Of a stretch of DNA of 64,000 bases, positions 48,319 to 59,724 are shown in pieces. Source of the DNA: Streptomyces odontomachi (GTDB lineage: Bacteria; Actinomycetota; Actinomycetes; Streptomycetales; Streptomycetaceae); contig NZ_JAMJWG010000030.1 of assembly GCF_024435355.1 (NCBI RefSeq), positions 1 through 64,000 of the forward strand, in the 5' to 3' direction. The notes beneath the pieces were generated by a model, which searched no databases, was not told where the DNA came from, and worked only from the letters and a program-made list of their open reading frames with translations. Position 1 is the first letter of the stretch. Every line of letters starts with the position of its first letter. The position numbers and the translations under genes were made by a program.

Positions 48319-49886
48319 CGTGCCGCCTCCACCTCGGGCTTGGGGTCCGTCTTATGGACGTCGGACATGGTCTGCTTGACGGCCGGGTTGACCACGTCGG
48401 TCAGCGGCTTCGGGTAGACGCCCAGGAAGATCAGCAGTGCGATCAGCGGGGCGACCACCACCAGTTCACGCACCCGCAGGTCGGGCATGGCGGAGACCTC
48501 CGCCTTGACCGGACCCGTCATCGTGCGCTGGTAGAGGACGAGGACGTAGAGCGCGGCCAGCACTATGCCGACGGTGGCGATGATGCCGATCACCGGATAG
48601 CGCGTGAACGTCCCGACCAGGACGAGGAACTCGCTGATGAACGGGGCGAGTCCGGGCAGCGAGAGGGTCGCGAGCCCGCCGATCAGGAAGGTGCCGGCGA
48701 GCACCGGTGCGACCTTCTGCACCCCGCCGTAGTCCGAGATCAACCGCGAGCCGCGCCGCGAGATCAGGAAGCCGGCCACCAGCATCAGGGCCGCGGTCGA
48801 CAGACCGTGGTTGACCATGTAGAGCGTGGCACCGGACTGGCCCTGGCTGGTCATCGCGAAGATGCCCAGGATGATGAAGCCGAAGTGCGAGATCGAGGCG
48901 TACGCCACCAGCCGCTTGATGTCGCGCTGGCCGACCGCGAGCAGCGCCCCGTAGACGATGCTGATCAGCGCCAGCACCAGGATCACCGGGGTCGCCCACT
49001 TGCTGGCCCCCGGGAAGAGCTGGAGGCAGAAGCGGAGCATCGCGAAGGTGCCGACCTTGTCGACGACGGCCGTGATCAGCACCGCCACCGGGGCGGTCGC
49101 CTCGCCCATCGCGTTCGGCAGCCAGGTGTGCAGCGGCCACAGCGGGGCCTTCACCGCGAAGGCGAAGAAGAACCCGAGGAACAGCCACCGCTCGGTGCTG
49201 GTCGCCATGTGCAGGGAGCCGCTCGCCCGGGCGTGGGCGATCTCGGTGAGCGAGAAGCTCCCCGCGACCACGTACAGGCCGATCACGGCGGCCAGCATGA
49301 TCAGACCGCCGACCAGGTTGTAGAGCAGGAACTTGACCGCGGCGTAGGAGCGCTGGGCGGCCGCGTTCTCGTCGCTGCCGGAGTGCGCCCGGTCCCCGAA
49401 GCCTCCGATGAGGAAGTACATCGGGATGAGCATGGCTTCGAAGAGGATGTAGAAGAGGAAGACGTCGGTGGCCTCGAAGGAGAGGATCACCATCGCCTCG
49501 ACGGCCAGGATCAGGGCGAAGAAGCCCTGCGTGGGCCGCCACCGGCTGCTCTTCGTCTCCAGGGGGTCGGCGTCGTGCCAACCGGCCAGGATCACGAACG
49601 GGATCAGCAGCGCGGTCAGCGCCAGCAGCGCCACCCCGATGCCGTCCACGCCGAGTTCGTACCGCACCCCGAAGTCCTTGATCCAGGAGTGCGATTCGGT
49701 CAGCTGGTACCGGGCGCCACCGGGCTCGAAGTCGGTGAGCACGATGGCGGCCAGCACGAGGGTGGCCAGCGAGAAGACCAGCGCGAGCCACTTCGCGGCG
49801 GTACGCCGGGCGGCCGGCACGGCGGCCGTGGCCACCGCGCCGACGGCCGGCACCGCCGCCGTAGCTGTCAGCAGAGGAAAGGACAT
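48315..49886 (-). CDS. nuoM: NADH-quinone oxidoreductase subunit M
   Basis: 523 residues. Key antiporter motifs: DVFLFYILFEAMLIPMYFLIG with the conserved glutamate and FAFAVKAPLWPLHTWLPNAM with the lysine. Part of the distal proton-pumping arm. ATG 49886 is five bases after the nuoL stop. Confidence 0.95.
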   Translation of the reverse strand: MSFPLLTATAAVPAVGAVATAAVPAARRTAAKWLALVFSLATLVLAAIVLTDFEPGGARYQLTESHSWIKDFGVRYELGVDGIGVALLALTALLIPFVILAGWHDADPLETKSSRWRPTQGFFALILAVEAMVILSFEATDVFLFYILFEAMLIPMYFLIGGFGDRAHSGSDENAAAQRSYAAVKFLLYNLVGGLIMLAAVIGLYVVAGSFSLTEIAHARASGSLHMATSTERWLFLGFFFAFAVKAPLWPLHTWLPNAMGEATAPVAVLITAVVDKVGTFAMLRFCLQLFPGASKWATPVILVLALISIVYGALLAVGQRDIKRLVAYASISHFGFIILGIFAMTSQGQSGATLYMVNHGLSTAALMLVAGFLISRRGSRLISDYGGVQKVAPVLAGTFLIGGLATLSLPGLAPFISEFLVLVGTFTRYPVIGIIATVGIVLAALYVLVLYQRTMTGPVKAEVSAMPDLRVRELVVVAPLIALLIFLGVYPKPLTDVVNPAVKQTMSDVHKTDPKPEVEAAR

Positions 49887-49891
49887 CGGTA

Positions 49892-51787
<1,896 letters not shown>

Positions 51788-51802
51788 GATTCTTCCGACC
51801 CC

Positions 51803-52102
51803 TTACAGCTTCATCAGGCTGGCGTCGTCGACCGAGGCCGAATGGCGGGAACGGAACAGCGACACGATGATCGCGAGCCCGACGACGACCTCCGCGGCGG
51901 CCACCACCATGGTGAAGAAGGCGATGATCTGGCCGTCGAGATTGCCGTGCAGCCTGGAGAAGACGACGAAGGCGAGGTTGCAGGCGTTGAGCATCAGCTC
52001 GACGCACATGAACACGACGATCGCGTTCCGCCTGATGAGCACGCCGGTGGCGCCGATCGTGAACAGCAGGGCCGCGAGATAGAGGTAGTAGACCGGATTC
52101 AC
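51803..52102 (-). CDS. nuoK: NADH-quinone oxidoreductase subunit K
   Basis: 99 residues, normal length. Three helices with the conserved glutamates in VFMCVELMLNACNL and VAAAEVVVGLAIIV, part of the proton path. GTG 52102 forms a GTGA overlap with nuoJ. Confidence 0.95.
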   Translation of the reverse strand: MNPVYYLYLAALLFTIGATGVLIRRNAIVVFMCVELMLNACNLAFVVFSRLHGNLDGQIIAFFTMVVAAAEVVVGLAIIVSLFRSRHSASVDDASLMKL

Positions 52103-52917
52103 TTGTTGGATGCCTCCTCGGTCCGCTCCCGCTCCAGGCGGTCGGCAGCACGCTCTTCCAGGGCCTTCAGGTCCTTCAGCGCCTCACCGGACACATCGCG
52201 GATCTGACCCCGGTCGCGCAGCGTCTGGCTGACCGTCAGCTCGGACGGGGTGCCGTCCGGGAGCAGGCCGGCGATGTCGACCGCGTTGTGCCGGGCGTAG
52301 ACACCGGGGGCGGGCAGCGGGGGTACGTGCTTGCCCTCACGGATGCGCTGCTCGGACAACTCGCGCTGGGTCTTGGCGCGCTCGGTGCGCTCACGGTGGG
52401 TCAGCACCATCGCGCCGACCGCCGCGGTGATGAGCAGCGCACCGGTGATCTCGAAGGCGAACACGTACTTGGTGAAGATCAGCTGGGCGAGGCCTTCCAC
52501 GTTGCCGTTGGCGTTGGCCTTGCCGGTGCCGGCGAAGTCCTTGAGGGAGGCGTTGGCGATGCCGGCGACCAGCAGGATGCCGAAGCCGACGCCGCACAGG
52601 GCGGCGAGCCAGCGCTGGCCCTTGATGGTCTCCTTCAGGGAGTCGGCGGCGGTGACGCCGACCAGCATCACCACGAAGAGGAACAGCATCATGATCGCGC
52701 CGGTGTAGACGACGATCTGCACGATCCCGAGGAAGTAGGCGCCGTTGGCCAGGTAGAAGACCGCGAGGACGATCATGGTCCCGGCCAGGCACAGGGCACT
52801 GTGCACGGCCTTCCTCATCAGGATCGTGCCCAGGGCGCCGAGCACCGCGACGACCCCGAGGACCCAGAACTGGAAGGCCTCACCGGTCGACGTGTGGTAG
52901 GCGGCGAGATTGCTCAT
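52099..52917 (-). CDS. nuoJ: NADH-quinone oxidoreductase subunit J
   Basis: 272 residues. Five helices, with YLANGAYFLGIVQIVVYTGAIMMLFLFVVML as the mobile third-helix region, then a long hydrophilic C-terminus (about 165-272) that includes RIREGKHVPPLPAPGVYARHNAVD, a segment common in actinobacterial NuoJ. ATG 52917 overlaps the nuoI stop (ATGA). Confidence 0.95.
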   Translation of the reverse strand: MSNLAAYHTSTGEAFQFWVLGVVAVLGALGTILMRKAVHSALCLAGTMIVLAVFYLANGAYFLGIVQIVVYTGAIMMLFLFVVMLVGVTAADSLKETIKGQRWLAALCGVGFGILLVAGIANASLKDFAGTGKANANGNVEGLAQLIFTKYVFAFEITGALLITAAVGAMVLTHRERTERAKTQRELSEQRIREGKHVPPLPAPGVYARHNAVDIAGLLPDGTPSELTVSQTLRDRGQIRDVSGEALKDLKALEERAADRLERERTEEASNK

Positions 52918-53582
52918 CGGCCGATCACCTTTCCGGATGCCGGTTCACCGGGGCCGAAGTCGGCGGCGGCCTCCTGAGGGGCCTCGCCCTTGGAGAAGGC
53001 GACCTGCCGCTCGGTGCCGGGCGCCGCGTGCGTCACCAGGCCGCGGTAGTAGTCCTGCTCGTCGGTGTCCGGGTACAGCGCGTGCGGGCTGTCGACCATG
53101 CCCTCCTCGAGCCCGGCGAGCAGCTGCTCCTTGGTGTAGATCAGGTTCTCGCGGCTGGAGTCGGCCAGTTCGAACTCGTTCGTCATCGTCAGCGCGCGGG
53201 TCGGGCACGCTTCGATGCACAGGCCGCAGAAGATGCAGCGGGCGTAGTTGATCTGGTAGACGCGGCCGTAGCGCTCGCCCGGGGAGTAGCGCTCCTCGTC
53301 GGTGTTGTCCGCGCCTTCCACGTAGATCGCGTCGGCCGGGCAGGCCCAGGCGCACAGCTCGCAGCCGACGCACTTCTCCAGGCCGTCCGGATGGCGGTTG
53401 AGCTGGTGCCGGCCGTGGAACCGGGGCGCGGTGACCTTCTCCTGCTCCGGGTACTGCTCGGTCAGCCGCCGCTTGAACATGGCCTTGAAGGTCACGCCGA
53501 AGCCCGCCACCGGGTTCTGGAACCCTTCCTGGGGCTGCGGGGACTCTCCGGACTCGATCTGCTTGCGGGGTCGCTCAGCCAT
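52914..53582 (-). CDS. nuoI: NADH-quinone oxidoreductase subunit I
   Basis: 222 residues with two [4Fe-4S] motifs, CVGCELCAWACP and CIFCGLCIEACP, forming clusters N6a/N6b. ATG 53582 has GGAGG six bases upstream, inside the end of nuoH (8-base overlap); an in-frame start seven codons earlier is less likely. Confidence 0.95.
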   Translation of the reverse strand: MAERPRKQIESGESPQPQEGFQNPVAGFGVTFKAMFKRRLTEQYPEQEKVTAPRFHGRHQLNRHPDGLEKCVGCELCAWACPADAIYVEGADNTDEERYSPGERYGRVYQINYARCIFCGLCIEACPTRALTMTNEFELADSSRENLIYTKEQLLAGLEEGMVDSPHALYPDTDEQDYYRGLVTHAAPGTERQVAFSKGEAPQEAAADFGPGEPASGKVIGR

Positions 53583-54972
53583 CGGACGCCTCCTTTCCGT
53601 CACTCACAGTATCGACGCCACCACTGACAACGAGTTCGGGTTCGTCGTCGCCACCCTCCGAGGAGCCCCAGCGCGGGCGCCGCCTCGGCACCGGCGGCAT
53701 GGTCTGCCCGGGCAGCGGCGGCACGGGGAACCCGCCCGCCATCGGGTCGAAGGCCGGCGGCTCGGCACCGTCCTCGCCCTTGCCGCGGTCCCGGAAGGCG
53801 TCGGCGACGAACGACAGCAGCAGCACGACGAGGACCGCGCCGGCGACGTAGAGCACGATGTGCGAGAAGTTGTAGTTCTCGTTGCGCAGCGTCCGCACGG
53901 TCGCGACCAGCATCAGCCAGACCACGGAGACCGGGATGAGGACCTTCCAGCCGAGCTTCATCAGCTGGTCGTAGCGGACCCGGGGCAGGGTGCCGCGCAG
54001 CCAGATGAAGAAGAACAGCAGCAGCTGCACCTTGATGACGAACCACAACAGCGGCCACCAACCGTGGTTGGCGTTCGCCCAGAAGGTCGTGATGGGCCAG
54101 GGTGCCCGCCAACCGCCCAGGAACAGCGTCGTGGAGACCGCGGAGACGGTGACCATGTTGACGTACTCGGCGAGCATGAACATCGCGAACTTGATCGACG
54201 AGTACTCGGTGTTGAAGCCGCCGACCAGGTCACCCTCGGACTCGGGCATGTCGAAAGGCGCCCGGTTGGTCTCGCCGACCATCGTGACGATGTAGATCAG
54301 GAACGACACCGGCAGCAGCAGGATGTACCAGCGGTCCTGCTGCTGCTCGACGATCCTGGACGTCGACATCGAGCCCGAGTACAGGAACACCGAGGCGAAC
54401 GCGGCGCCCATGGCGATCTCGTAGGAGATCATCTGCGCGCAGGAGCGCAGGCCGCCCAGCAGCGGGTACGTCGAGCCCGACGACCAGCCGGCGAGCACGA
54501 TGCCGTAGATGCCGACCGAGGCGATCGCCAGGATGTACAGCATCGCGATCGGCAGGTCGGTGAGCTGCATCGCGGTGCGGGTACCGAAGATCGAGACCTC
54601 GTTGTCGGCAGGTCCGAACGGGATCACGGCGATCGCCATGAAGGCCGGGATCGCGGCGACGATCGGCGCAAGGATGTAGACCACCTTGTCCGCGCGCTTG
54701 ACGATCACGTCTTCCTTGAGCATCAGCTTCACGCCGTCGGCGAGCGACTGGAGCATGCCCCAGGGGCCGTGCCGGTTCGGGCCGATGCGCAGCTGCATCC
54801 AGGCGACGACCTTGCGCTCCCACACGATGGAGAAGAGCACCGTCACCATCAGGAAGGCGAAGCAGAACACCGCCTTGATGACGATCAGCCACCACGGATC
54901 GCCGCCGAAGGCCGACAGGTCCTCCGCGGCGAGCGGCGTCAGCGCCTGGGGCGCCGCGGCCAGGGGCGTCAT
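53575..54972 (-). CDS. nuoH: NADH-quinone oxidoreductase subunit H
   Basis: 465 residues. The core (about 25-400) has the quinone-site segments RIGPNRHGPWGMLQSLADGVKL, ETNRAPFDMPESEGDLVGGFNTEYSS. A hydrophilic, Pro/Gly-rich C-terminal tail of about 65 residues follows, also usual for actinobacteria; the second-operon copy lacks it. ATG 54972 overlaps the nuoG stop (ATGA). Confidence 0.95.
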   Translation of the reverse strand: MTPLAAAPQALTPLAAEDLSAFGGDPWWLIVIKAVFCFAFLMVTVLFSIVWERKVVAWMQLRIGPNRHGPWGMLQSLADGVKLMLKEDVIVKRADKVVYILAPIVAAIPAFMAIAVIPFGPADNEVSIFGTRTAMQLTDLPIAMLYILAIASVGIYGIVLAGWSSGSTYPLLGGLRSCAQMISYEIAMGAAFASVFLYSGSMSTSRIVEQQQDRWYILLLPVSFLIYIVTMVGETNRAPFDMPESEGDLVGGFNTEYSSIKFAMFMLAEYVNMVTVSAVSTTLFLGGWRAPWPITTFWANANHGWWPLLWFVIKVQLLLFFFIWLRGTLPRVRYDQLMKLGWKVLIPVSVVWLMLVATVRTLRNENYNFSHIVLYVAGAVLVVLLLSFVADAFRDRGKGEDGAEPPAFDPMAGGFPVPPLPGQTMPPVPRRRPRWGSSEGGDDEPELVVSGGVDTVSDGKEASDG

Positions 54973-57488
54973 GACGTCACCTCCGTGACCTCCTGGGACT
55001 CCGGCGCCACCGCCGGGCCGATACGGACGAGTTCACCCGGGCGTGCGCCGGTGTCGGCGGTGATGCCCGCCCCGATGGAGTTCATCGGCAGCCACACCAC
55101 GCGGTCCGGCATCGGCGTGATCTGCAAGGGGAGCTCGACGGCGCCCTGCGGGCCGCTGACGGCGAGCGCATCGCCGTCCTTGATGCCGGCCTCCGCTGCC
55201 GTGGCGGCGGAGAGTCGGGCCACCGCGGCGTGCCGGGTGCCGGCCAACGCCTCGTCGCCGTCCTGGAGCCGGCCCTGGTCGAGCAGGAGCCGGTGCCCGG
55301 CCAGCAGCGCCTCCCCGGCGCCGGGGCGCGGCATGGTGGCCGTGGTCTTCAGGGGGTCGCCCGGCCTGACACCGTCCCAGGTGCCGAGACGCTGCACCTC
55401 CGCACGGAGCGTGCCCACGTCGGGCAGGCCCAGGTGGACGTCCATCGAGTCGGCCAGCATCTGGAGGACGCGCATGTCGGTGGGGGCCAGCGGGCGGGTC
55501 ATCTGGTCGGGCTTGAGCGCCGCGTTGAAGGAGCGTGCGCGGCCCTCCCAGTTGAGGAAGGTGCCCGGCTTCTCGGCGACCGCGGCCACCGGGAAGACCA
55601 CGTCGGCCCGTTCGGTGACCTCGCTGGGCCGCTGCTCGAAGGAGACCAGGAAGCCCACCTCGTCGAGCGCCGCCCGTGCGGCCGCCGGATCCGGCAGGTC
55701 GTCCAGGCTGACGCCCGCGACGACCAGGGCGTCCAGCGCGCCGGACGTGGCGGCCTCGAGGATCTGGTCGGTGTCGCGGCCGAAGTGGTGCGGGAGTTCG
55801 GCGACGCCCCAGACGCCGGCGACCTCCTCGCGGGCCCGCGGGTCGGTGGCCGGACGTCCGCCGGGCAGCAGCGCCGGCAGCGCGCCCGCCTCGACGGCAC
55901 CGCGCTCGCCCGCCCGGCGCGGCACCCACATCAGCCGGGCGCCGGTCGCGGTCGCGGTGCGCACCACTGCGGTGAACCCGCCCGGGATGCCGGCGAGCCG
56001 CTCCCCGACCAGGATGACCGCGCCCTCGGAGCGCAGCGCCTCGGAGGCCTGGGCGGCCTGCTCGCCGTTCTCCGCGAGGCCGACGCCGCTGGCGAGCGCG
56101 TCGAGCCACTCGGTCTCGGTGCCCGGTGCCGCGGGCAGCAGGGTGCCGCCCGCCTTCGTAAGGCCCCGGGAGGCGTGGCTGGCGATCGCGAAGGTGCGCT
56201 GGCCGTGCTTGCGCCAGGCCTTGCGCAGCCGCAGGAAGACCCCGGGCGCCTCCTCCTCGGCCTCCAGGCCGACGAGCAGCACCACGGGCGCCTTCTCCAG
56301 CAGGGAGTAGGTGACGCCGGTGCCGTCGAGGTCCTTGCCGCGTCCGGCGACCCGGGCGGCGAGGAAGTCGGCCTCCTCGGCGCTGTGCACGCGCGCGCGG
56401 AAGTCGATGTCGTTGGTGCCGAGCGCGATCCGGGTGAACTTGCTGTACGCGTAGGCGTCCTCGACGGTGAGCCGGCCACCGGTCAGCACGCCGGTGCGGC
56501 CGTGCGCCGCCGTCAGGCCCGCTGCGGCAGCGGCCAGCGCCTGCGGCCAGCTGGCGGCCTCCAGCTCACCGGTCTCCTTGTTGCGGACCAGGGGCCGGGT
56601 CAGCCGGTCCGGGCGCTGCGCGTACCGGAACCCGAAGCGGCCCTTGTCGCACAGCCACTCCTCGTTGACCTCGGGGTCCTCGGCCGCCATGCGGCGCATC
56701 ACCTTGCCGCGCCGGTGGTCGGTACGGGTGGCGCAGCCGCCTGCGCAGTGCTCGCAGATACCCGGCGACGACACCAGGTCGAACGGCCGGGAGCGGAACC
56801 GGTAGGCGGCCGAGGTGAGCGCGCCGACCGGGCAGATCTGGATGGTGTTGCCGGAGAAGTACGACTCGAACGGGTCGCCCTCGCCGGTGCCGACCTGCTG
56901 GAGCGCACCGCGTTCCAGCAGCTCGATCATCGGGTCGCCGGCGATCTGGTTGGAGAACCGGGTGCAGCGTGCGCACAGCACGCACCGCTCGCGGTCGAGG
57001 AGTACCTGGGTGGAGATCGGGACCGGCTTGTCGAAGGTGCGCTTGGTGCCCTCGAAGCGGGAGTTGGCGTCACCGACCGACATGGCCTGGTTCTGCAACG
57101 GGCACTCGCCGCCCTTGTCGCAGACCGGGCAGTCCAGCGGGTGGTTGATGAGCAGCAGCTCCATCACCCCGCGCTGGGCCTTCTCCGCGACCGGCGAGGT
57201 GACCTGCGTCTTGACGACCATGCCCTCGGTGCAGGTGATGGTGCAGGACGCCATCGGCTTGCGCTGGCCCTCCACCTCGACGATGCACTGCCGGCAGGCG
57301 CCGGCCGGGTCGAGCAGCGGGTGGTCGCAGAACCTCGGGATCTCGATGCCGAGCAGCTCGGCGGCCCGGATGACCAGGGTGCCCTTGGGGACGCTGATCT
57401 CTGCCCCGTCGATGGTCAGATTAACCAGGTCCTCTGGTGGGGTGGCGGCCGCTGAGCCCCCGGAGGGAGCGCCAGTGATCACCGTCAT
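54969..57488 (-). CDS. nuoG: NADH-quinone oxidoreductase subunit G
   Basis: 839 residues. N-terminal [2Fe-2S] domain (FCDHPLLDPAGACRQC with further cysteine), a His/Cys [4Fe-4S] region (HPLDCPVCDKGGECPLQ), a further [4Fe-4S] site (CVLCARC), and the extra N7-type motif CEHCAGGC...LCDKG before a molybdopterin-oxidoreductase-like domain. It carries electrons from NuoE/F to NuoI. ATG 57488 has GGAGG seven bases upstream and overlaps the nuoF stop (ATGA). Confidence 0.95.
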   Translation of the reverse strand: MTVITGAPSGGSAAATPPEDLVNLTIDGAEISVPKGTLVIRAAELLGIEIPRFCDHPLLDPAGACRQCIVEVEGQRKPMASCTITCTEGMVVKTQVTSPVAEKAQRGVMELLLINHPLDCPVCDKGGECPLQNQAMSVGDANSRFEGTKRTFDKPVPISTQVLLDRERCVLCARCTRFSNQIAGDPMIELLERGALQQVGTGEGDPFESYFSGNTIQICPVGALTSAAYRFRSRPFDLVSSPGICEHCAGGCATRTDHRRGKVMRRMAAEDPEVNEEWLCDKGRFGFRYAQRPDRLTRPLVRNKETGELEAASWPQALAAAAAGLTAAHGRTGVLTGGRLTVEDAYAYSKFTRIALGTNDIDFRARVHSAEEADFLAARVAGRGKDLDGTGVTYSLLEKAPVVLLVGLEAEEEAPGVFLRLRKAWRKHGQRTFAIASHASRGLTKAGGTLLPAAPGTETEWLDALASGVGLAENGEQAAQASEALRSEGAVILVGERLAGIPGGFTAVVRTATATGARLMWVPRRAGERGAVEAGALPALLPGGRPATDPRAREEVAGVWGVAELPHHFGRDTDQILEAATSGALDALVVAGVSLDDLPDPAAARAALDEVGFLVSFEQRPSEVTERADVVFPVAAVAEKPGTFLNWEGRARSFNAALKPDQMTRPLAPTDMRVLQMLADSMDVHLGLPDVGTLRAEVQRLGTWDGVRPGDPLKTTATMPRPGAGEALLAGHRLLLDQGRLQDGDEALAGTRHAAVARLSAATAAEAGIKDGDALAVSGPQGAVELPLQITPMPDRVVWLPMNSIGAGITADTGARPGELVRIGPAVAPESQEVTEVTS

Positions 57489-58876
57489 GCGTTCACCTCC
57501 GTGGTGTCGATGGAGCCGTCCGCCCATACGGTCGACCTGGCCGGGTCGAACGGGCAGCTCCGGCCGGTGATGTGCTCCTCGTACTCGTCGCGGAAGTACT
57601 TCAGCGAGGAGAAGATCGGCGAGGCGGCGCCGTCGCCGAGGGCGCAGAAGGACTTGCCGTTGATGTTGTCGGCGATGTCGGCGAGCTTGTCGAGGTCGGA
57701 CATGGTGCCCTTGCCTGCCTCGATGTCGCGCAGCAACTGCACGAGCCAGTAGGTGCCCTCACGGCAGGGGGTGCACTTGCCGCAGGACTCGTGGGCGTAG
57801 AACTCCGTCCAGCGGGTCACGGCGCGCACCACGCAGGTGGTCTCGTCGAAGCACTGGAGGGCCTTGGTGCCGAGCATGGAGCCGGCGGCGCCCACGCCCT
57901 CGTAGTCCAGCGGGACGTCGAGGTGCTCGTCGGTGAGCAGCGGGGTGGAGGAGCCGCCGGGGGTCCAGAACTTCAGCCGGTGGCCGGGGCGCATGCCGCC
58001 GCTCATGTCGAGCAGCTGGCGCAGCGTGATGCCGAGCGGGCCCTCGTACTGGCCGGGGCTGGCGACATGGCCGCTGAGCGAGTACAGCGTGAAGCCCGGG
58101 GACTTCTCGCTGCCCATCGACCTGAACCATTCCTTGCCCTTGTGCAGGATCGCGGGAACCGACGCGATGGACTCCACGTTATTGACAACAGTGGGGCACG
58201 CGTACAGACCGGCGACAGCGGGGAAGGGGGGACGCAGCCGGGGCTGGCCGCGGCGGCCCTCGAGCGAGTCCAGCAGCGCGGTCTCTTCACCGCAGATGTA
58301 CGCGCCGGCGCCCGCGTGCACGGTGAGTTCGAGGTCGAGTCCGCTGCCCAGGATGTTCTTGCCGAGGTAGCCGGCTTCGTAGGCCTCGCGTACGGCCTCG
58401 TGCAGCCGCCTGAGCACGGGGACGACCTCACCGCGCAGGTAGATGAAGGCATGGCTGGAGCGGATCGCGTAGCAGGCGATCACGATGCCTTCGATGAGGG
58501 AATGGGGGTTGGCGTAGAGCAGCGGGATGTCCTTGCAGGTGCCCGGCTCCGACTCGTCGGCGTTGACGACGAGGTAGTGCGGCTTGTTGTCGCCCTGCGG
58601 GATGAACTGCCACTTCATGCCCGTCGGGAAGCCCGCGCCGCCACGGCCGCGCAGGCCGGAGTCCTTGACGTAGGCGATGATGTCGTCGGGCTGCATGGCG
58701 AGGGCCTTGCGCAGTCCCTCGTAGCCGTCGTGCCGGCGGTAGGTGTCCAGCGTCCAGGACCCGTCCTCGTCCCAGAAGGCCGACAGCACCGGTGCCAGCA
58801 GCTTCATGGCGCTGGCCTCCGCCTGCGGCTCGGGCTGGGCGGTGGCGCCGTTGCCGTTCTCGGCTGTCACAGTCAT
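57485..58876 (-). CDS. nuoF: NADH-quinone oxidoreductase subunit F
   Basis: 463 residues, the NADH- and FMN-binding subunit. GLRGRGGAGFPTGMKW binds FMN, GAGAYICGEETALLDSLEG binds NADH, and ESCGKCTPCREGT with a later cysteine forms the N3 [4Fe-4S] cluster. Start codons GTG 58879 and ATG 58876 are adjacent; the ATG is preferred for ribosome-site spacing. It is the only NADH-input module in the window, so the second operon has none of its own. Confidence 0.95.
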   Translation of the reverse strand: MTVTAENGNGATAQPEPQAEASAMKLLAPVLSAFWDEDGSWTLDTYRRHDGYEGLRKALAMQPDDIIAYVKDSGLRGRGGAGFPTGMKWQFIPQGDNKPHYLVVNADESEPGTCKDIPLLYANPHSLIEGIVIACYAIRSSHAFIYLRGEVVPVLRRLHEAVREAYEAGYLGKNILGSGLDLELTVHAGAGAYICGEETALLDSLEGRRGQPRLRPPFPAVAGLYACPTVVNNVESIASVPAILHKGKEWFRSMGSEKSPGFTLYSLSGHVASPGQYEGPLGITLRQLLDMSGGMRPGHRLKFWTPGGSSTPLLTDEHLDVPLDYEGVGAAGSMLGTKALQCFDETTCVVRAVTRWTEFYAHESCGKCTPCREGTYWLVQLLRDIEAGKGTMSDLDKLADIADNINGKSFCALGDGAASPIFSSLKYFRDEYEEHITGRSCPFDPARSTVWADGSIDTTEVNA

Positions 58877-59724
58877 CACTCCCCCTCCTCGGTGACCGGT
58901 CCGGCGGGGTGCCCGGGGTCGGACGCCGAGGTCTGCTGCGGCGCGTCATGGGAACTGAGGTGCTCGGCGCCGGGCTGCGGTGCCTGGCGCGGGGCCGCGG
59001 CGCGCGGCGAGACGACCCGGGCGGCGGCCGGGGTCTCCCCGCGGGCCAGCTTGAGCCCGATCAGCGACGCGGGGCCCGCGCCACCGGTGGCCTCGACGGC
59101 GCCGGGCCGCTCGTCCGGGAAACCCGCCAGGATCCGGGAGGTCTCCTTGAACGTGCACAGCGGGGCGCCGCGGGTCGGCTCGACCTGGGCGCCGGCCCGC
59201 AGGTCGTCGACCAGGCGCTTGGCCGACTCGATGGTCTGGTTGTCGAAGAACTCCCAGTTCACCATCAGCACCGGCGCGAAGTCGCAGGCCGCGTTGCACT
59301 CGATGTGCTCCAGGCTGATCTTGCCGTCCTCGGTGGTCCCGCCGTTGCCGACGCCGAGGTGCTCCTGGAGGGCGGAGAAGATCGCGTCACCGCCCATCAC
59401 CGCGCACAGCGTGTTGGTGCAGACGCCCACCTGGTACTCGCCGCCCGGCCTGCGCCGGTACATCGAGTAGAAGGTGGCGACCGCGGTGACCTCGGCGGTG
59501 GTCAGGTCGAGCTGGTCCGCGCAGAACTGCATGCCGGTGCGCGAGACATGTCCTTCCTCGGACTGCACCAGGTGCAGCAGCGGCAGCAGCGCGGAGCGGG
59601 CGCCCGGGTAGCGGGAGATGATCTCCTTGGCGTCCGCTTCGAGCCGGGCGTGCACGTCGGCCGGGTATGCGGGGGCGGGCAGCTGGGGCATGCCCAGGCT
59701 GACGCCCTGTTCTGAGGTGGTCAC
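58876..59724 (-). CDS. nuoE: NADH-quinone oxidoreductase subunit E
   Basis: 282 residues. A thioredoxin-like [2Fe-2S] subunit with ligand cysteines in CTNTLCAVMGG and ECNAACDFAP. The last 90 residues are a low-complexity Ala/Pro/Gln/Ser tail not found in the bacterial minimum of about 165-200. GTG 59724 overlaps the nuoD stop (GTGA). Confidence 0.95.
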   Translation of the reverse strand: MTTSEQGVSLGMPQLPAPAYPADVHARLEADAKEIISRYPGARSALLPLLHLVQSEEGHVSRTGMQFCADQLDLTTAEVTAVATFYSMYRRRPGGEYQVGVCTNTLCAVMGGDAIFSALQEHLGVGNGGTTEDGKISLEHIECNAACDFAPVLMVNWEFFDNQTIESAKRLVDDLRAGAQVEPTRGAPLCTFKETSRILAGFPDERPGAVEATGGAGPASLIGLKLARGETPAAARVVSPRAAAPRQAPQPGAEHLSSHDAPQQTSASDPGHPAGPVTEEGE